NCBI RefSeq assembly: GCF_001278755.1
Contig: NZ_CP012601.1
Location: 1,054,001-1,118,000, forward strand
Direction: 5' to 3'
DNA from: Bacillus sp. FJAT-22090
GTDB lineage: Bacteria; Bacillota; Bacilli; Bacillales_A; Planococcaceae
Length of the DNA: 64,000 nucleotides
The position numbers and the translations under genes are program-made. Every line of letters starts with the position of its first letter. Within the stretch, counting starts at the first letter, position 1. The notes below the pieces were generated by a model that had not been told where the DNA came from, made no database searches, and saw nothing but the letters and a program-made list of their open reading frames with translations. Shown in pieces: positions 1 through 8,878 of the stretch.

Positions 1-136
1 TAGCAAACAATTGGACTCACTAAATGCAACTGCATTTAATAAAGAGGGGAAAGCACTTTATTATTACGGTCTTCCCAAAAACGTAAATCAGGTTCATATT
101 CCCGAAGATTTAAAGTGGTATAAAATCGTTGATTAA
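1..136 (+). CDS. C-terminal end of an unrecognised protein (cut by window edge)
   Basis: An open frame enters from the left edge (codons from base 2) and stops with TAA at 134-136, giving 44 residues that end in KWYKIVD. The piece is mixed and hydrophilic, with an LYYYGLP stretch, and I recognise no family. It is on the plus strand and is followed about 120 bases later by a boundary core, like the other array genes. It could also be a relic, since its start is out of view. Confidence 0.45.
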   Translation, partial: SKQLDSLNATAFNKEGKALYYYGLPKNVNQVHIPEDLKWYKIVD

Positions 137-251
137 AGTTTTTAAGTGATATGGGCTTCAGTGAAGACTGTAGAGTGGATAAGAGGTCTCTTTTACTAAA
201 GCTCTGTGTGAAAAGATTGGGGATATGAGAATATAGGGATGTTGTATTATC

Positions 252-285
252 TTGTTCAACTAACGCGGCAGGTTAGTTTAATAAG
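252..285 (+). repeat. Boundary repeat, single B core
   Basis: The palindromic core has arms TTCAACTAAC and GTTAGTTTAATAAG around GCGGCAG. There is no A core or terminator next to it. It lies 30 bases upstream of the NUDIX gene. Confidence 0.8.
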
Positions 286-314
286 TAATGTTTCAAGAAC
301 GAGGAGGTAATTAA

Positions 315-755
315 TTGAAAATCACTAAGAACAATGGTTTTGATTTTCTCATAGTAAAAGAAGAAGAAATATACGATTATCAACGATTAGCTGGCTCGTA
401 TGCAGTAATCAAGTGTGATGACAAATATCTTTTATGTTATAACACTTGGAGAAAACAATGGGAATTGCCAGCGGGACAAAGAGAGGAGAATGAAACGTCA
501 AAGAATTGTGCAATCAGAGAACTTTACGAGGAAACTAGTCAAATCGTTTCAGATTTAGAATTTAAGGGTTTATTAAAAGTGAAAAACCTCTCAAATGATG
601 AAGTGAAATATAATCCTGTCTATTTTACTACTCTTGAAGAACTCCAACCATTTCAAAAAAATAATGAGACATCTGAAATAAAATTGTGGAATTTAAAAGA
701 ACAGGTTGGATATATAGATGAGGTAGACATTAAAATATTTGATTATATAAAATAA
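315..755 (+). CDS. NUDIX hydrolase
   Basis: This 146-residue protein is of the Nudix fold, whose members hydrolyse nucleoside diphosphates linked to another group X, with Mg bound by the Nudix box. The box is visible at about residues 55-77: GQREENE, then REL and YEETS, matching the GX5EX7REUXEE pattern. The start is TTG at 315 with GAGGAGG eight bases upstream. It is a one-gene unit between a core at 252-285 and the short repeat at 771-864, which also supplies its terminator. Substrate unknown. Family call secure. Confidence 0.88.
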   Translation: MKITKNNGFDFLIVKEEEIYDYQRLAGSYAVIKCDDKYLLCYNTWRKQWELPAGQREENETSKNCAIRELYEETSQIVSDLEFKGLLKVKNLSNDEVKYNPVYFTTLEELQPFQKNNETSEIKLWNLKEQVGYIDEVDIKIFDYIK

Positions 756-770
756 AATTTTGCTGTGGTC

Positions 771-864
771 CTTATTGCACTAACGGGTGCTTTAGTTGAA
801 CAAGTGGCTGCCTGAAAGGGTAGCTTTTTCTTATTGAACTAATGCAGCAGTTTAGTTTAATAAG
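771..864 (+). repeat. Boundary repeat, short form with terminator
   Basis: A core with centre GGGTGCT, then a hairpin (GGCTGCC paired with GGGTAGC, T-run), then a B core (AACTAAT/GCAGCAG/TTTAGTTTAATAAG). It starts 16 bases after the NUDIX stop. Confidence 0.85.
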
Positions 865-905
865 GCGTATGTTAAAATACAGAAAAATACTAGGGAATGA
901 TTTGA

Positions 906-1358
906 GTGGCACGATTAAAAATTGGTGATGTTTTTGAGATAGTTACATCAAATGGAATAGGGTTATTTCAATATGTTCATAAAGACGAAACCATAGGTGA
1001 GTTAATCCGAATATTACCCTACTTATTTGAGGAGGGTTATGTTATAGAAGATGAATTACTGAAAAAGAAAGAATTATATCTTATTCATTTCCCTTTAGGA
1101 ACAGCTCTAAATCAAAAGTTAGTAACTAAAAAGGGTAGTTATCCAATCCCACAAGATTTTAAATTACCTAAAAAATTTAGAAGTGAATATATGGTAAATG
1201 GTGAATTGATCTGTTGGCATATCATTGATTATGACACTTGGAAAAGAGAAACAGTCGAAAGAATGACTGAGGAACAAAAGCAACTATCACCTTGGAGAAT
1301 TTGGAATGACACCTTACTTAAACAGAGATTAGCTGAAGGATGGACATTAGATAGATGA
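906..1358 (+). CDS. Hypothetical protein, possibly Imm26-like
   Basis: A 150-residue cytosolic protein that opens KIGDVFEI and continues GIGLFQYVHKD and GELIRILP. This resembles the Imm26 immunity family of polymorphic toxin systems, but I cannot test it, so treat that as a weak inference. There is no signal peptide or membrane segment; the C-terminus is rich in Trp and charged residues. GTG start with a weak AGGGAATGA ribosome site. A one-gene unit between short repeats, ending 10 bases before the next repeat. No toxin gene is adjacent. Confidence 0.7.
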   Translation: MARLKIGDVFEIVTSNGIGLFQYVHKDETIGELIRILPYLFEEGYVIEDELLKKKELYLIHFPLGTALNQKLVTKKGSYPIPQDFKLPKKFRSEYMVNGELICWHIIDYDTWKRETVERMTEEQKQLSPWRIWNDTLLKQRLAEGWTLDR

Positions 1359-1367
1359 ATATAATTT

Positions 1368-1449
1368 ATTAAACTAACGGGTGCTTTACTTCAAGAAGGG
1401 GTAAAGCCTTTTTTCTTATTGAACTAACGCAGCAGTTTAGTTAAGAAGG
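1368..1449 (+). repeat. Boundary repeat, short form with terminator
   Basis: A core (AACTAACGGGTGCTTTACTT), hairpin of GCTTTAC with GTAAAGC plus a T-run, then a B core with GCAGCAG. This is the commonest short-form layout. Confidence 0.87.
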
Positions 1450-1513
1450 AATCGCTATAAATTTTGTTGTTGAAATAGATCGTGCCATTTACTTTAACAA
1501 AGGAGGATTTACA

Positions 1514-2217
1514 ATGAAATTGGAAAAAGCGAAAGTTCTTGTACTTGGAACTTTTCATATGTCTGAACATGAAGGTTTAAATTCTGAAAGAAGGCAAACT
1601 GAAATTGAGGAATTAGTATCTAAACTATCAAGCTTTAAACCAACGAAGATTGCAGTTGAAATGGTACCAGAGGATTGTGAATATTGTAATGAGAAATATA
1701 AACAATATAAATTAGGTACACACAAACTAGAAATGAATGAAATATTTCAAGTAGGCTTTCGTTTAGGTTTAAAGATGGGGCATGAACAGATTTATCCAAC
1801 TATTGGATGGGTGAGTCAGACATGGATTATGGAGAAGTTGAAAGTTGGGCAAAAGAAAATCAACCAGAACTTTTAAATGAAATATATGAGGGTTTTGTGT
1901 TCCCTGAATTGTCGGAAGATAAAAGTATAATAGATTACTATAAAGAATTAAATGCCCCCACTTTACTTAACAAGTTGCATAAAATGTATGTAAATTTAGC
2001 ACGTATCGGTGATTTTAATAATTATGTTGGTATGAACTGGCTAAGTTGGTGGTATAAAAGAAATTTGATTATGTTTGCTAATTTAACTCGTCTAATTGAT
2101 TCGGAAGAGGAACGAGTTTTATTTATAGTAGGTGGCTCGCATTCAAGTATAGTTAATAAATTTCTTGAAGAGAGTGAGATTTGTGAGATTGTCCAACCAC
2201 TAACTTATCTATCCTGA
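1514..2217 (+). pseudogene. DUF5694 / TraB-like protein gene, frameshifted
   Basis: Two overlapping frames make one protein of about 235 residues. The first (1514-1876) starts MKLEKAKVLVLGTFHMSEHEG; the second (in frame from 1807) carries MGESDMDYGEVESW and GGSHSSIV. GTFHM near the N-terminus and GGSH near the C-terminus are the paired motifs of the DUF5694/TraB-like family. The frames should join around IGW-MGESD near 1805-1812, so a small indel there breaks the gene. A good ribosome site, AAAGGAGG, precedes the ATG. Either a real pseudogene or a sequencing error; the rest of the frame is clean, so the lesion is recent. Confidence 0.8.
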
Positions 2218-2286
2218 AAGGGTGCTTTGCTTTAGATGGATATTCCGCAAAAAGGGCGTGCTTGTTTAATATGCGTCTCTTTTTCT

Positions 2287-2424
2287 TCTTCAACTAACGG
2301 GTGCTTTAGTTAAACAAGACCATCTTTCCGATGGTCTATTTTTTTATCCAAAACATCAAGTAGATCTCAGAAATCCATTGTGAAATGGTACACTTAAACT
2401 AACGGGGCAGGTTAGTATAACAAG
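2287..2424 (+). repeat. Boundary repeat, long form
   Basis: A core GGGTGCT, terminator hairpin GACCATC with GATGGTC and T-run, conserved AAACATCAAGTAGAT, GTGAAATGGTACAC, then B core GGGGCAG. Complete long-form copy. Confidence 0.9.
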
Positions 2425-2473
2425 CAAAAGTTATACAATAATAAAATAGGTCTTGTTTTCAAGGAGGTAAAAC

Positions 2474-3370
2474 ATGGATTACATTTTACCCAAAGAAGAG
2501 GTGTTAAAAGTGAAACGGTGGCCTAAAGATACCATAGCGGCGGGGCGTCGTCATACCGTTGGGCTTAAATCTGACGGCACGGTGATGGCTGTGGGTGATA
2601 ATAAATATGGCCAATGTGATATAAGCGGCTGGCGCGATATTGTGGCGGTCGTGGCTGGTAATGTTCATATGGCAACGAACACGGGTAATGCTCATACAAT
2701 CGGTCTTAAATCTGACGGCACGGTGGCGGCTGTGGGTTGGAATAAGCATTACCAATGCGACGTAAACGACTGGCGTGATATTATAGCGGTTGCGGCAGGT
2801 TGGCGTCGTACCATTGGGCTTAAATCGGATGGCACGGTAGTAGCAGTGGGCCGAAATAATGAAGTTGAATGCAATGTAAACGGCTGGCATGATATTGTTG
2901 CGGTCGCGGCGGGTGACTGGCATACCATCGGGCTTAAATTGGACGGTACGGTGACGGCTGTTGGTAATAATCGGTATCGCCAATGCAATGTAAGTGGTTG
3001 GTGCGATATTGTGGCGGTCGCGGCGGGTTATCTTCATACAATCGGTCTTAAATCTGACGGCACGGTGATGGCTGTGGGTTTGAATAAAAATGACCAATGC
3101 GATGTAAGCGGCTGGCGCGGTATTGTGGCGATAGCGGTAGGTAGTAATCATACCATCGGCCTTAAATCGGACGGTACTGTGGCGGCAGTGGGGTGGAATG
3201 AGTATGGCCAATGTAATGTAAGTGATTGGCGCGATATTGTGGCAATTGCGGCGGGTTGTGCCCATACCGTCGGGCTTAAATCGGACGGCACAGTGGTTGC
3301 TGTGGGTGATAATGAATATGGCCAATGCGATATAAGCGGCTGGCGAGGCATCCAACTGCCCAACAATTAG
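2474..3370 (+). CDS. RCC1-repeat (ATS1-like) protein
   Basis: This 298-residue protein is almost entirely seven repeats of about 38 residues with the pattern DIVAVAAG, HTIGLKSDGTV, AVG, QC, SGW, typical of RCC1/ATS1 beta-propeller blades. Repeat two carries about nine extra residues (around NVHMATNTGNAH), which looks like a partial internal duplication. No signal peptide or membrane segment. ATG start with AAGGAGG upstream. Base composition is clearly more GC-rich than the neighbours, and the repeats are similar at DNA level, so the gene was probably acquired and expands by unequal recombination. Role in bacteria unknown. Confidence 0.85.
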   Translation: MDYILPKEEVLKVKRWPKDTIAAGRRHTVGLKSDGTVMAVGDNKYGQCDISGWRDIVAVVAGNVHMATNTGNAHTIGLKSDGTVAAVGWNKHYQCDVNDWRDIIAVAAGWRRTIGLKSDGTVVAVGRNNEVECNVNGWHDIVAVAAGDWHTIGLKLDGTVTAVGNNRYRQCNVSGWCDIVAVAAGYLHTIGLKSDGTVMAVGLNKNDQCDVSGWRGIVAIAVGSNHTIGLKSDGTVAAVGWNEYGQCNVSDWRDIVAIAAGCAHTVGLKSDGTVVAVGDNEYGQCDISGWRGIQLPNN

Positions 3371-3443
3371 TTTTCGGGTAAAAAGGATACAGTTCCTGCA
3401 ACTAATAAATCCAAAAAAGGATTAAACAAAAAAGGTAAAATTT

Positions 3444-3520
3444 CTTCTTCAGCTAACGGATGCTTTACTTCAAGAAAGAGTAAAGCCTTTTCCTTATTCA
3501 AAAAGCAGCAGTATAGTAGA
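3444..3520 (+). repeat. Boundary repeat, short form, decayed B core
   Basis: A core reads AGCTAACGGATGCTTTACTT, followed by the GTAAAGCC hairpin arm; the B side is worn (AAAAAGCAGCAGTATAGTAG). The first of two repeats only about 45 bases apart. Confidence 0.8.
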
Positions 3521-3565
3521 TTTGTGGGATGTAAACGCAAAGTTATTAAAAAAAAGATATGTTAG

Positions 3566-3657
3566 CAATTGACTAACGGGTGCTTTAGTTAAAGTACATG
3601 GGTTGCTTAGGCAACTCTTTTTTCTTATTGAACTAACGCAGCGGTTTAGTTTAATAC
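3566..3657 (+). repeat. Boundary repeat, short form with GTTGC terminator
   Basis: A core GGGTGCT, hairpin GGGTTGC-TTAG-GCAACTC with T-run, B core GCAGCGG. With the preceding copy it brackets an apparently gene-less unit. Confidence 0.85.
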
Positions 3658-3762
3658 GCCCCAAGACCTAGCTTAAAATAATTCTTAGGTTCATTACTAG
3701 GAATTCCCCCACACAGTAAAGTGGAATCAAGAAGAAAGAAAGCTACAGGAGTGGTGAAAATA

Positions 3763-4737
3763 ATGAAAACCAAAATAAAGTTTAGATTTTGGACTGTTTT
3801 AAGGAATATTTTATTAGCTATAGTTGCAGCACTTGTTATTTGGTTCATTTTCAGTAACGTAATGACTACATATGAACAAAAAAAATATCCAGCAATAGGG
3901 AAATTAGTCGAAGTAGATGGTAAGAGTATGCACGTCTATACAAAGGGTGAAGGGGATAATACAATAGTTTTATTAAGTGGCCTTGGAACCGCAGCGCCAG
4001 CACTGGATTTTGAGCCTTTGATAAATGAATTGGCAAAGAATAATAAGGTAGTAGTGGTAGAGTCGTTCGGATATGGGTGGAGCGATATAACCAACAAGGC
4101 ACGAACAGTGGAGAACATAGTAGAGGAAACAAGGACTGCTCTTAAAAAATTAAACATAAGCGGCCCATATATATTGATGCCTCATTCAATTTCCGGAATC
4201 TATAGTATGTATTATGCTAATAGATATCCCGAAGAAGTTAAAGCAATCATAGGAATAGATTCTACCCTACCACAGGCATTGGAATATTTCGGTGAAACTG
4301 TTCCTACTATGCCTAAATATTTGAGTTATGTGGCACCAACTGGAATTGCAAGATTAGCATTATACTTAACTCCAGATAATTTTCTACCTATTTCTGAGAA
4401 AGGCACTTATACGGAAGAAAATCTAAGAATGACAAAAGCTATCTCCTCTTGGAAAGGCTACAACAAAAATGTAGTTAATGAAGCGAACGAGATAAATAAT
4501 AACATTGATAAAACAATAGATATGACATTCCCGCATGATCTACCTGTTATGATCTTTACTACGAAAGAAGAAAATGTAAATGGAGATGGTAAATCAAATA
4601 TAAATTTTTATAAAGCACAAATACAAAATATAGATGTTAATAATCTAGTAACTATAGAAGGACACCATTATTTACATTGGACTCATTATATGGAAATGAG
4701 CGAACACGTTGATGAATTCACAGAAAGATTTAAGTGA
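3763..4737 (+). CDS. Alpha/beta hydrolase with N-terminal membrane anchor
   Basis: With ATG at 3763 (AGGAGTGG eight bases upstream) the protein has 324 residues. An upstream in-frame GTG at 3721 would add 14 residues but has no ribosome site. Residues about 10-35 form one hydrophobic helix, so the catalytic domain is probably outside the membrane. The fold is suggested by LVEVDGKSMHVYTKG, the oxyanion-region LLSGLGTAAP and the nucleophile elbow PHSISG, where Ser is the likely nucleophile. A late GHHYLHW holds the likely catalytic His. Substrate unknown. A one-gene unit before a long-form repeat. Confidence 0.8.
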   Translation: MKTKIKFRFWTVLRNILLAIVAALVIWFIFSNVMTTYEQKKYPAIGKLVEVDGKSMHVYTKGEGDNTIVLLSGLGTAAPALDFEPLINELAKNNKVVVVESFGYGWSDITNKARTVENIVEETRTALKKLNISGPYILMPHSISGIYSMYYANRYPEEVKAIIGIDSTLPQALEYFGETVPTMPKYLSYVAPTGIARLALYLTPDNFLPISEKGTYTEENLRMTKAISSWKGYNKNVVNEANEINNNIDKTIDMTFPHDLPVMIFTTKEENVNGDGKSNINFYKAQIQNIDVNNLVTIEGHHYLHWTHYMEMSEHVDEFTERFK

Positions 4738-4766
4738 TTGAATTAAATGATGGGAAAGCACTATTG

Positions 4767-4905
4767 TTCTTCAACTAACGGGTACTATAGTTAAACATGA
4801 CCATCAATTCGATGGTCTATTTTTATGTCCAAAACTCAAGAAGATTTCTGCTATACATTGTGAAATGTTACACTTAAACTACCGGTGCAGGTTAGTTCAA
4901 AAAGG
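4767..4905 (+). repeat. Boundary repeat, long form
   Basis: A core GGGTACT, GACCATC/GATGGTC terminator, GTGAAATGTTACAC, B core ACCGGTGCAGGTTAGTTC. Begins 30 bases after the hydrolase stop. Confidence 0.87.
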
Positions 4906-4942
4906 TGTGATAAAATATTCCATGTAAATTAGGAGTGAAAAA

Positions 4943-5302
4943 ATGATATCTAAATTAAAAAAACTTGTTAGTTATTTTATATTTAAGATTGGACTGAAAT
5001 CAAAACAAAGTTCTGTGGGATGGACAACCTTTGCTCCAATAAGAATCGTACCCGAATATACAAATATAGATTTAGAGAAAAAACAAGTCACAGGGGTAGT
5101 AAAATATAATGGTAAAGCATATTTAACTGTAATTGTGGATGTTCAAAATAATAAAACAAAGATAAAAGGAAATCTAAGAAGGATTGATGAATTAACAAAA
5201 CCTTTTAAAAAAGGTAACTACATTGAAATAATTAAATCTGAAGCTAAATTTTTAATAGAAAATGGAATAACAAATCCAAAAGAATATTACTCTAATCGTT
5301 AA
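4943..5302 (+). CDS. Hypothetical small cytosolic protein
   Basis: 119 residues, basic, with no signal peptide; the N-terminal KLVSYFIFKIGLK stretch is only mildly hydrophobic. I do not recognise a family. ATG start with AGGAGTG eight bases before it. The stop falls two bases before the next long-form repeat, a very tight fit of gene and repeat. Codon use matches the AT-rich array genes. Confidence 0.65.
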   Translation: MISKLKKLVSYFIFKIGLKSKQSSVGWTTFAPIRIVPEYTNIDLEKKQVTGVVKYNGKAYLTVIVDVQNNKTKIKGNLRRIDELTKPFKKGNYIEIIKSEAKFLIENGITNPKEYYSNR

Positions 5303-5303
5303 C

Positions 5304-5445
5304 TTCTTATTCAACTAAAGGGTGCTTTAGTTAAACATGACCATCATTTCGATGGTCTATTTTTATGTCCAAAACATCAATTTGATATTTGTGATCAATT
5401 GTGAAATGTTACACTTAAACTAACGCAGCAGGTTAATTGAACAAG
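5304..5445 (+). repeat. Boundary repeat, long form
   Basis: A core AACTAAAGGGTGCT, GACCATC/GATGGTC terminator, GTGAAATGTTACAC, B core GCAGCAGGTTAATTG. Directly abuts the upstream stop codon. Confidence 0.88.
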
Positions 5446-5516
5446 GACTTTATTGGCTTACGTTGAATATACAAAAAGACTAGAGGAAAGCTAATGTAAA
5501 TAATGAGCTGTTAAAT

Positions 5517-5551
5517 CTTCTTCAACTAACAAGGCAGGTTAGTTGGAAAAA
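5517..5551 (+). repeat. Boundary repeat, single B core
   Basis: Arms CTTCAACTAAC and GTTAGTTGGAAAAAG around AAGGCAG. Only about 70 bases separate it from the preceding long repeat, with no gene between. Confidence 0.75.
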
Positions 5552-5628
5552 GAAACTGATAAACAGTCTCTGTAATGTCAGCTGTATTTCTATTATTCTT
5601 TTTAAATTTAATAAGGAAGTGACAGCAA

Positions 5629-5856
5629 ATGCCCTCAAATGGCACGGTTCAAGATCACTGAACCAAACAGAAGGTATGGATTATTTTATCTTTGGCTATT
5701 CCCGCAATAATCGAAAATATATTGCAGACTGTGGTTGGTTTCGTGGATACACTTTTTATTGCTCGGTTAGGATTAAATGAAGTTACAGCTGTTGGTATTG
5801 CAAACACTATTTTTGCCGTTTATATAGCTATCTTTATGGCAATTGGTGCAGGGTGA
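5629..5856 (+). pseudogene. MATE-family efflux transporter, N-terminal relic
   Basis: From an ATG at 5629 (AAGGAAGTG upstream) the frame reads ten codons, hits a TGA at 5659, then continues KQKVWIILSLAIPAII, LQTVVGFVDTLFIARLGL and ends at TGA 5854 after about two membrane helices. VDTLFIARLG is typical of the first helix pair of MATE drug/Na antiporters, which are normally about 450 residues. The gene is therefore dead: one early nonsense codon and most of the protein missing. Confidence 0.8.
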
Positions 5857-6463
5857 ATTTTACTTGTTTTCCCCTTCGAAAACTGAAATAGCTTTTTGAA
5901 AGAAAAGTGGTGAACCATTTACATCTTGTTCACCACTCTTAAATCTTATTACGATAAATTTAATCTAGTTTGTAAAGTATGAACGGAAATTGGGGTGTTT
6001 AATACTCAGTAATTAATTCCAAGCAGTGAGTTACCTCGATGTTGTTTTATATCTTAATCGAAAGATTGATATGTATGTAAGGCAATAACCTAAAATTGTT
6101 GTCTTACTTTGAAATTAGAATGGGCAAACCACGAGTAAAACCAAGAAGTTTATGTACAATCAAAGCAATAGAACTGTACAGAAACATACTTACATATTTT
6201 TTATCTTTGTTGTTTCTTTTTTTTTTATTATAAAAGGTACGAACTGGACCAACAACCATGAGAACAATTAAGAGAAAAAAATAACTTTTTCTGTTACTTC
6301 CATCACTAGAAAAGGTCTAATAGCATTATTAATGGAAGTGTTTCAATAAAAGATCTACCAAATTCCCAAAACGAACCCTCATATGAAATAGTAGCTATAT
6401 GTTTGTAATGAATATAGACACAGACATAGACTCAGACACAGATAGAATTTATACATCCTCATA
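5857..6463. other. Gene-less stretch after the MATE relic
   Basis: About 600 AT-rich bases with no supportable gene on either strand. It holds a 10 bp perfect hairpin at 5906-5937 (AGTGGTGAAC paired with GTTCACCACT) without a T-run, and an A/T tract around 6200-6235. Probably the decayed remainder of the transporter and one or more lost units. Confidence 0.5.
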
Positions 6464-6590
6464 TTAAACTAACGGCTGTTTTAGTTAAACAAGACCATCA
6501 TTTTGATGGTCTATTTTTAAGTCTAGAATATCAAGTAGATTTAGGCGTTCCATTGTGAAATGTTACACATCAACTAACACAGCAAGTTAA
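6464..6590 (+). repeat. Boundary repeat, long form
   Basis: A core reads AACTAACGGCTGTTTTAGTT, with GACCATC/GATGGTC terminator and GTGAAATGTTACAC; the B core is worn (ACACAGCAAGTTAA). Confidence 0.85.
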
Positions 6591-6622
6591 AAAACTCTCT
6601 CTTTTACAAGAGGGAGTTTTTT
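6591..6622 (+). terminator. Terminator hairpin after long repeat
   Basis: AAACTCTCTCTT pairs with AAGAGGGAGTTT over a TTAC loop, followed by a T-run. It faces the minus-strand TetR gene and may serve plus-strand transcripts leaving the array. Confidence 0.7.
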
Positions 6623-6707
6623 CTTTTAGTTTTGAATTAGAAGAGGGGAATGAAATTAGAATTTTTAGATACATATAACCAGACAAATAAGATTGAAGCA
6701 TTCCGAG

Positions 6708-7289
6708 CTACTTAAGCAATGTAAGTATCTCTTTTATTGCATTATCAACAAATGATCGTTTTGGACGAGATTTCATTATTACGGTAAGTCCAATTAACGA
6801 TACGATTAGCGCCTGTGCTAAGGCTTTCGCGTTTACATCGGTCTCAAGTTCACCTGATTGTATACCTCGTTCAATGGTTTCTTGAAATATGATTGAAAGG
6901 TACATTTGATGTTCCCTTGTAAGAATTTCAAATTTCTCATCATGAGGCGCTAGTTCGACCATCGTATTGATGCAAAAGCATCCTCTACTGGGACTTTCCG
7001 TGTATTCCTCAGCAACCACTTCTTCAAAAAAAGTGCAAAATGCTTCCTTTACTGATGAAAAGTTTTGAAGTCTGGTTCGCATATCAGAAGCACTGGACAT
7101 CGTATATTTGCGTAGAGCGGCTTCGAACAATTCTTTTTTACCCCCAAAGGCAGAGTAAATACTGGGTCGTTGAATTCCCATTCTGGAAGTTAAATCACTT
7201 AATGAGGTTGCTTCATATCCCTTCTCCCAAAATAGTTGCATAGCTGCATCTAATACTTTTTCTTCGTCAAATTCGCGGGTTCGTCCCAT
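6708..7289 (-). CDS. TetR/AcrR-family transcriptional repressor
   Basis: 193 residues from ATG at 7289, chosen because GAGAGG lies eight bases upstream; a TTG two codons earlier is possible. The N-terminal helix-turn-helix is clear: AAMQLFWEKGYEATSLSDLT, then RPSIYSAFGGKKELF. The C-terminal half is the variable ligand domain, with RGCFCIN and a late RPKRSF. It is divergent from the MFS transporter at 7596, the usual arrangement of a repressor with the pump it controls. Two inverted repeats in the shared 300-base region are candidate operators. Confidence 0.9.
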   Translation of the reverse strand: MGRTREFDEEKVLDAAMQLFWEKGYEATSLSDLTSRMGIQRPSIYSAFGGKKELFEAALRKYTMSSASDMRTRLQNFSSVKEAFCTFFEEVVAEEYTESPSRGCFCINTMVELAPHDEKFEILTREHQMYLSIIFQETIERGIQSGELETDVNAKALAQALIVSLIGLTVIMKSRPKRSFVDNAIKEILTLLK

Positions 7290-7366
7290 AGTCAAAACCT
7301 CTCGTTACTTTTGTTTTTTGTTTAATTATATTTATCATAAGAAACTGCCAATTGTCTTCATTTACG

Positions 7367-7378
7367 TACTGAACAGTA
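7367..7378. promoter_or_regulatory. Candidate TetR operator 1
   Basis: The perfect palindrome TACTGAACAGTA lies between the divergent tetR-like and MFS genes. A related ATACTG half-site recurs at 7533-7539. Assignment to this repressor is inferred from position only. Confidence 0.4.
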
Positions 7379-7524
7379 TAATATAAATATACATTTTCCT
7401 CTTTTTATTGTCAAATGTAGACTAGTTAATCCTAACAAGAGATTTCCATAAACAAAGTCGTTATTACCCATAATGTAATTTAATCGTTGACAGAATAAGT
7501 TTCTGTAAGTTATATTTACCAAGC

Positions 7525-7554
7525 AATATAACATACTGTTTGGTACGTTATATT
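7525..7554. promoter_or_regulatory. Candidate TetR operator 2 / inverted repeat
   Basis: AATATAAC and GTTATATT form a perfect 8 bp inverted repeat around 14 bases containing ACTGTTTGGTAC. It ends about 40 bases before the MFS start, where a repressor would block transcription. Confidence 0.45.
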
Positions 7555-7595
7555 TCTCTGTATCTAAAATTAATGGGAAAAAAGGGGTGTACAGA

Positions 7596-8858
7596 GTGGA
7601 GGAAATTAAAGAAAAAATAGCAGTCAATGCTGAGATAAAGGCGAATTCGACTCAGGGAGCATTTATCTCATCTGATTCAATCCGTGTCTCTTCTATCTCT
7701 CTTAATGTGTCATTATTATTTGCAGTTGCCTGTGGGATGTCAGTAGCAAATATCTACTTCGCACAGCCGCTACTTGATCAGTTGTCGAGTGAGTTTGGTA
7801 TTGACTATTCCATCATAGGAATTGTTATTACCATCACTCAAATCTTTTATGGATTAGGATTGCTACTGCTAGTGCCACTTGGTGACTTGCTGAACCAGCG
7901 CCTATTGATTATCGGTCAGATGTTATTATCCATAATAGTTTTGGTTATAGTTGGAACTGCTTCCACCAGCACGATACTATTTGCAGGAATGGCTTTAGTG
8001 GGACTTCTTGCGGTCGTAACTCAGACTCTTGTGGCGTTCGCAGCATCTATGGCTGCTCCTGCAGAACGAGGGCGTGTGGTTGGTATTGTAACAAGCGGAA
8101 TTGTAGTCGGCATACTTCTTGCGAGGTCCTTTGCAGGAATATTAACGGATGTTGCGGGGTGGCGTTCCGTATATCTAGTCTCTGCTGCACTAATGCTTTT
8201 TATGGTTTGTATGTTTTTTAGGGTATTGCCCAATATTGAACGAGAGGTAAAGTCACTGTCCTATCCTCAATTGCTTAGATCGGTGTTTATATTGTTTAAA
8301 CAAGAACGGATCTTACGCATCCGCTCTGTTCTTGCCCTACTGATTTTTGCTGATTTCAGCATTTTGTGGACTTCACTAGTACTCCCTCTTAGCACACCGC
8401 CATTATCTCTTTCACACAGCGCAATTGGTGCACTTGGTCTTGTGGGAGTAGCAGGAGCTTTAGCTGCAGCTCGCGCGGGGAAGCTTGCTGATCTGGGTTA
8501 CGGACAGAGAACAACGGGCATTTCTTTGTTCTTATTGTTGATTTCATGGTTATTCATCAGCTATACAGAGCAATCGCTATTCGCATTAGTTATAGGTATT
8601 GTACTGCTTGACTTGGCTGTGCAAGCCATACATGTTACTAATCAAACGATGATACTTCCTTTGCGACTGGAGGCACGTAGTCGGCTTACTGCAGGGTACA
8701 TGGTGTTTTATTCTATCGGAAGTGCTAGCGGATCAATTGCTTCTACTCAAATGTATGCGCACTACGGGTGGGAAGGAGTATGCTTGCTTGGGGCGTCTGT
8801 TAGTACTTTAGCTCTTCTATTTTGGGCAATGACAAGGAACCTAAAGTTTCCGCATTAA
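7596..8858 (+). CDS. MFS transporter
   Basis: 420 residues from GTG at 7596 (AAGGGG eight bases upstream; the GTG at 7587 overlaps that site). After a 35-residue polar N-terminus there are about 12 hydrophobic helices. SVANIYFAQPLLDQLSSEFG in the first helix and loop matches the YnfM/YgaY-type efflux group, and LLLVPLGDLLNQR is the conserved loop 2-3 motif A region. Probably a drug/H antiporter controlled by the divergent TetR gene. The pair is not a single-gene unit like its neighbours and may be a separate insertion into the array. Confidence 0.88.
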   Translation: MEEIKEKIAVNAEIKANSTQGAFISSDSIRVSSISLNVSLLFAVACGMSVANIYFAQPLLDQLSSEFGIDYSIIGIVITITQIFYGLGLLLLVPLGDLLNQRLLIIGQMLLSIIVLVIVGTASTSTILFAGMALVGLLAVVTQTLVAFAASMAAPAERGRVVGIVTSGIVVGILLARSFAGILTDVAGWRSVYLVSAALMLFMVCMFFRVLPNIEREVKSLSYPQLLRSVFILFKQERILRIRSVLALLIFADFSILWTSLVLPLSTPPLSLSHSAIGALGLVGVAGALAAARAGKLADLGYGQRTTGISLFLLLISWLFISYTEQSLFALVIGIVLLDLAVQAIHVTNQTMILPLRLEARSRLTAGYMVFYSIGSASGSIASTQMYAHYGWEGVCLLGASVSTLALLFWAMTRNLKFPH

Positions 8859-8878
8859 AGTATGCATATGTTTTAACC

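Noticed and set aside
2504-3366. Long open frames antisense to the RCC1-repeat gene
   Set aside because: They mirror the repeated codons of the sense gene and have no ribosome sites; the sense frame has a recognised fold.
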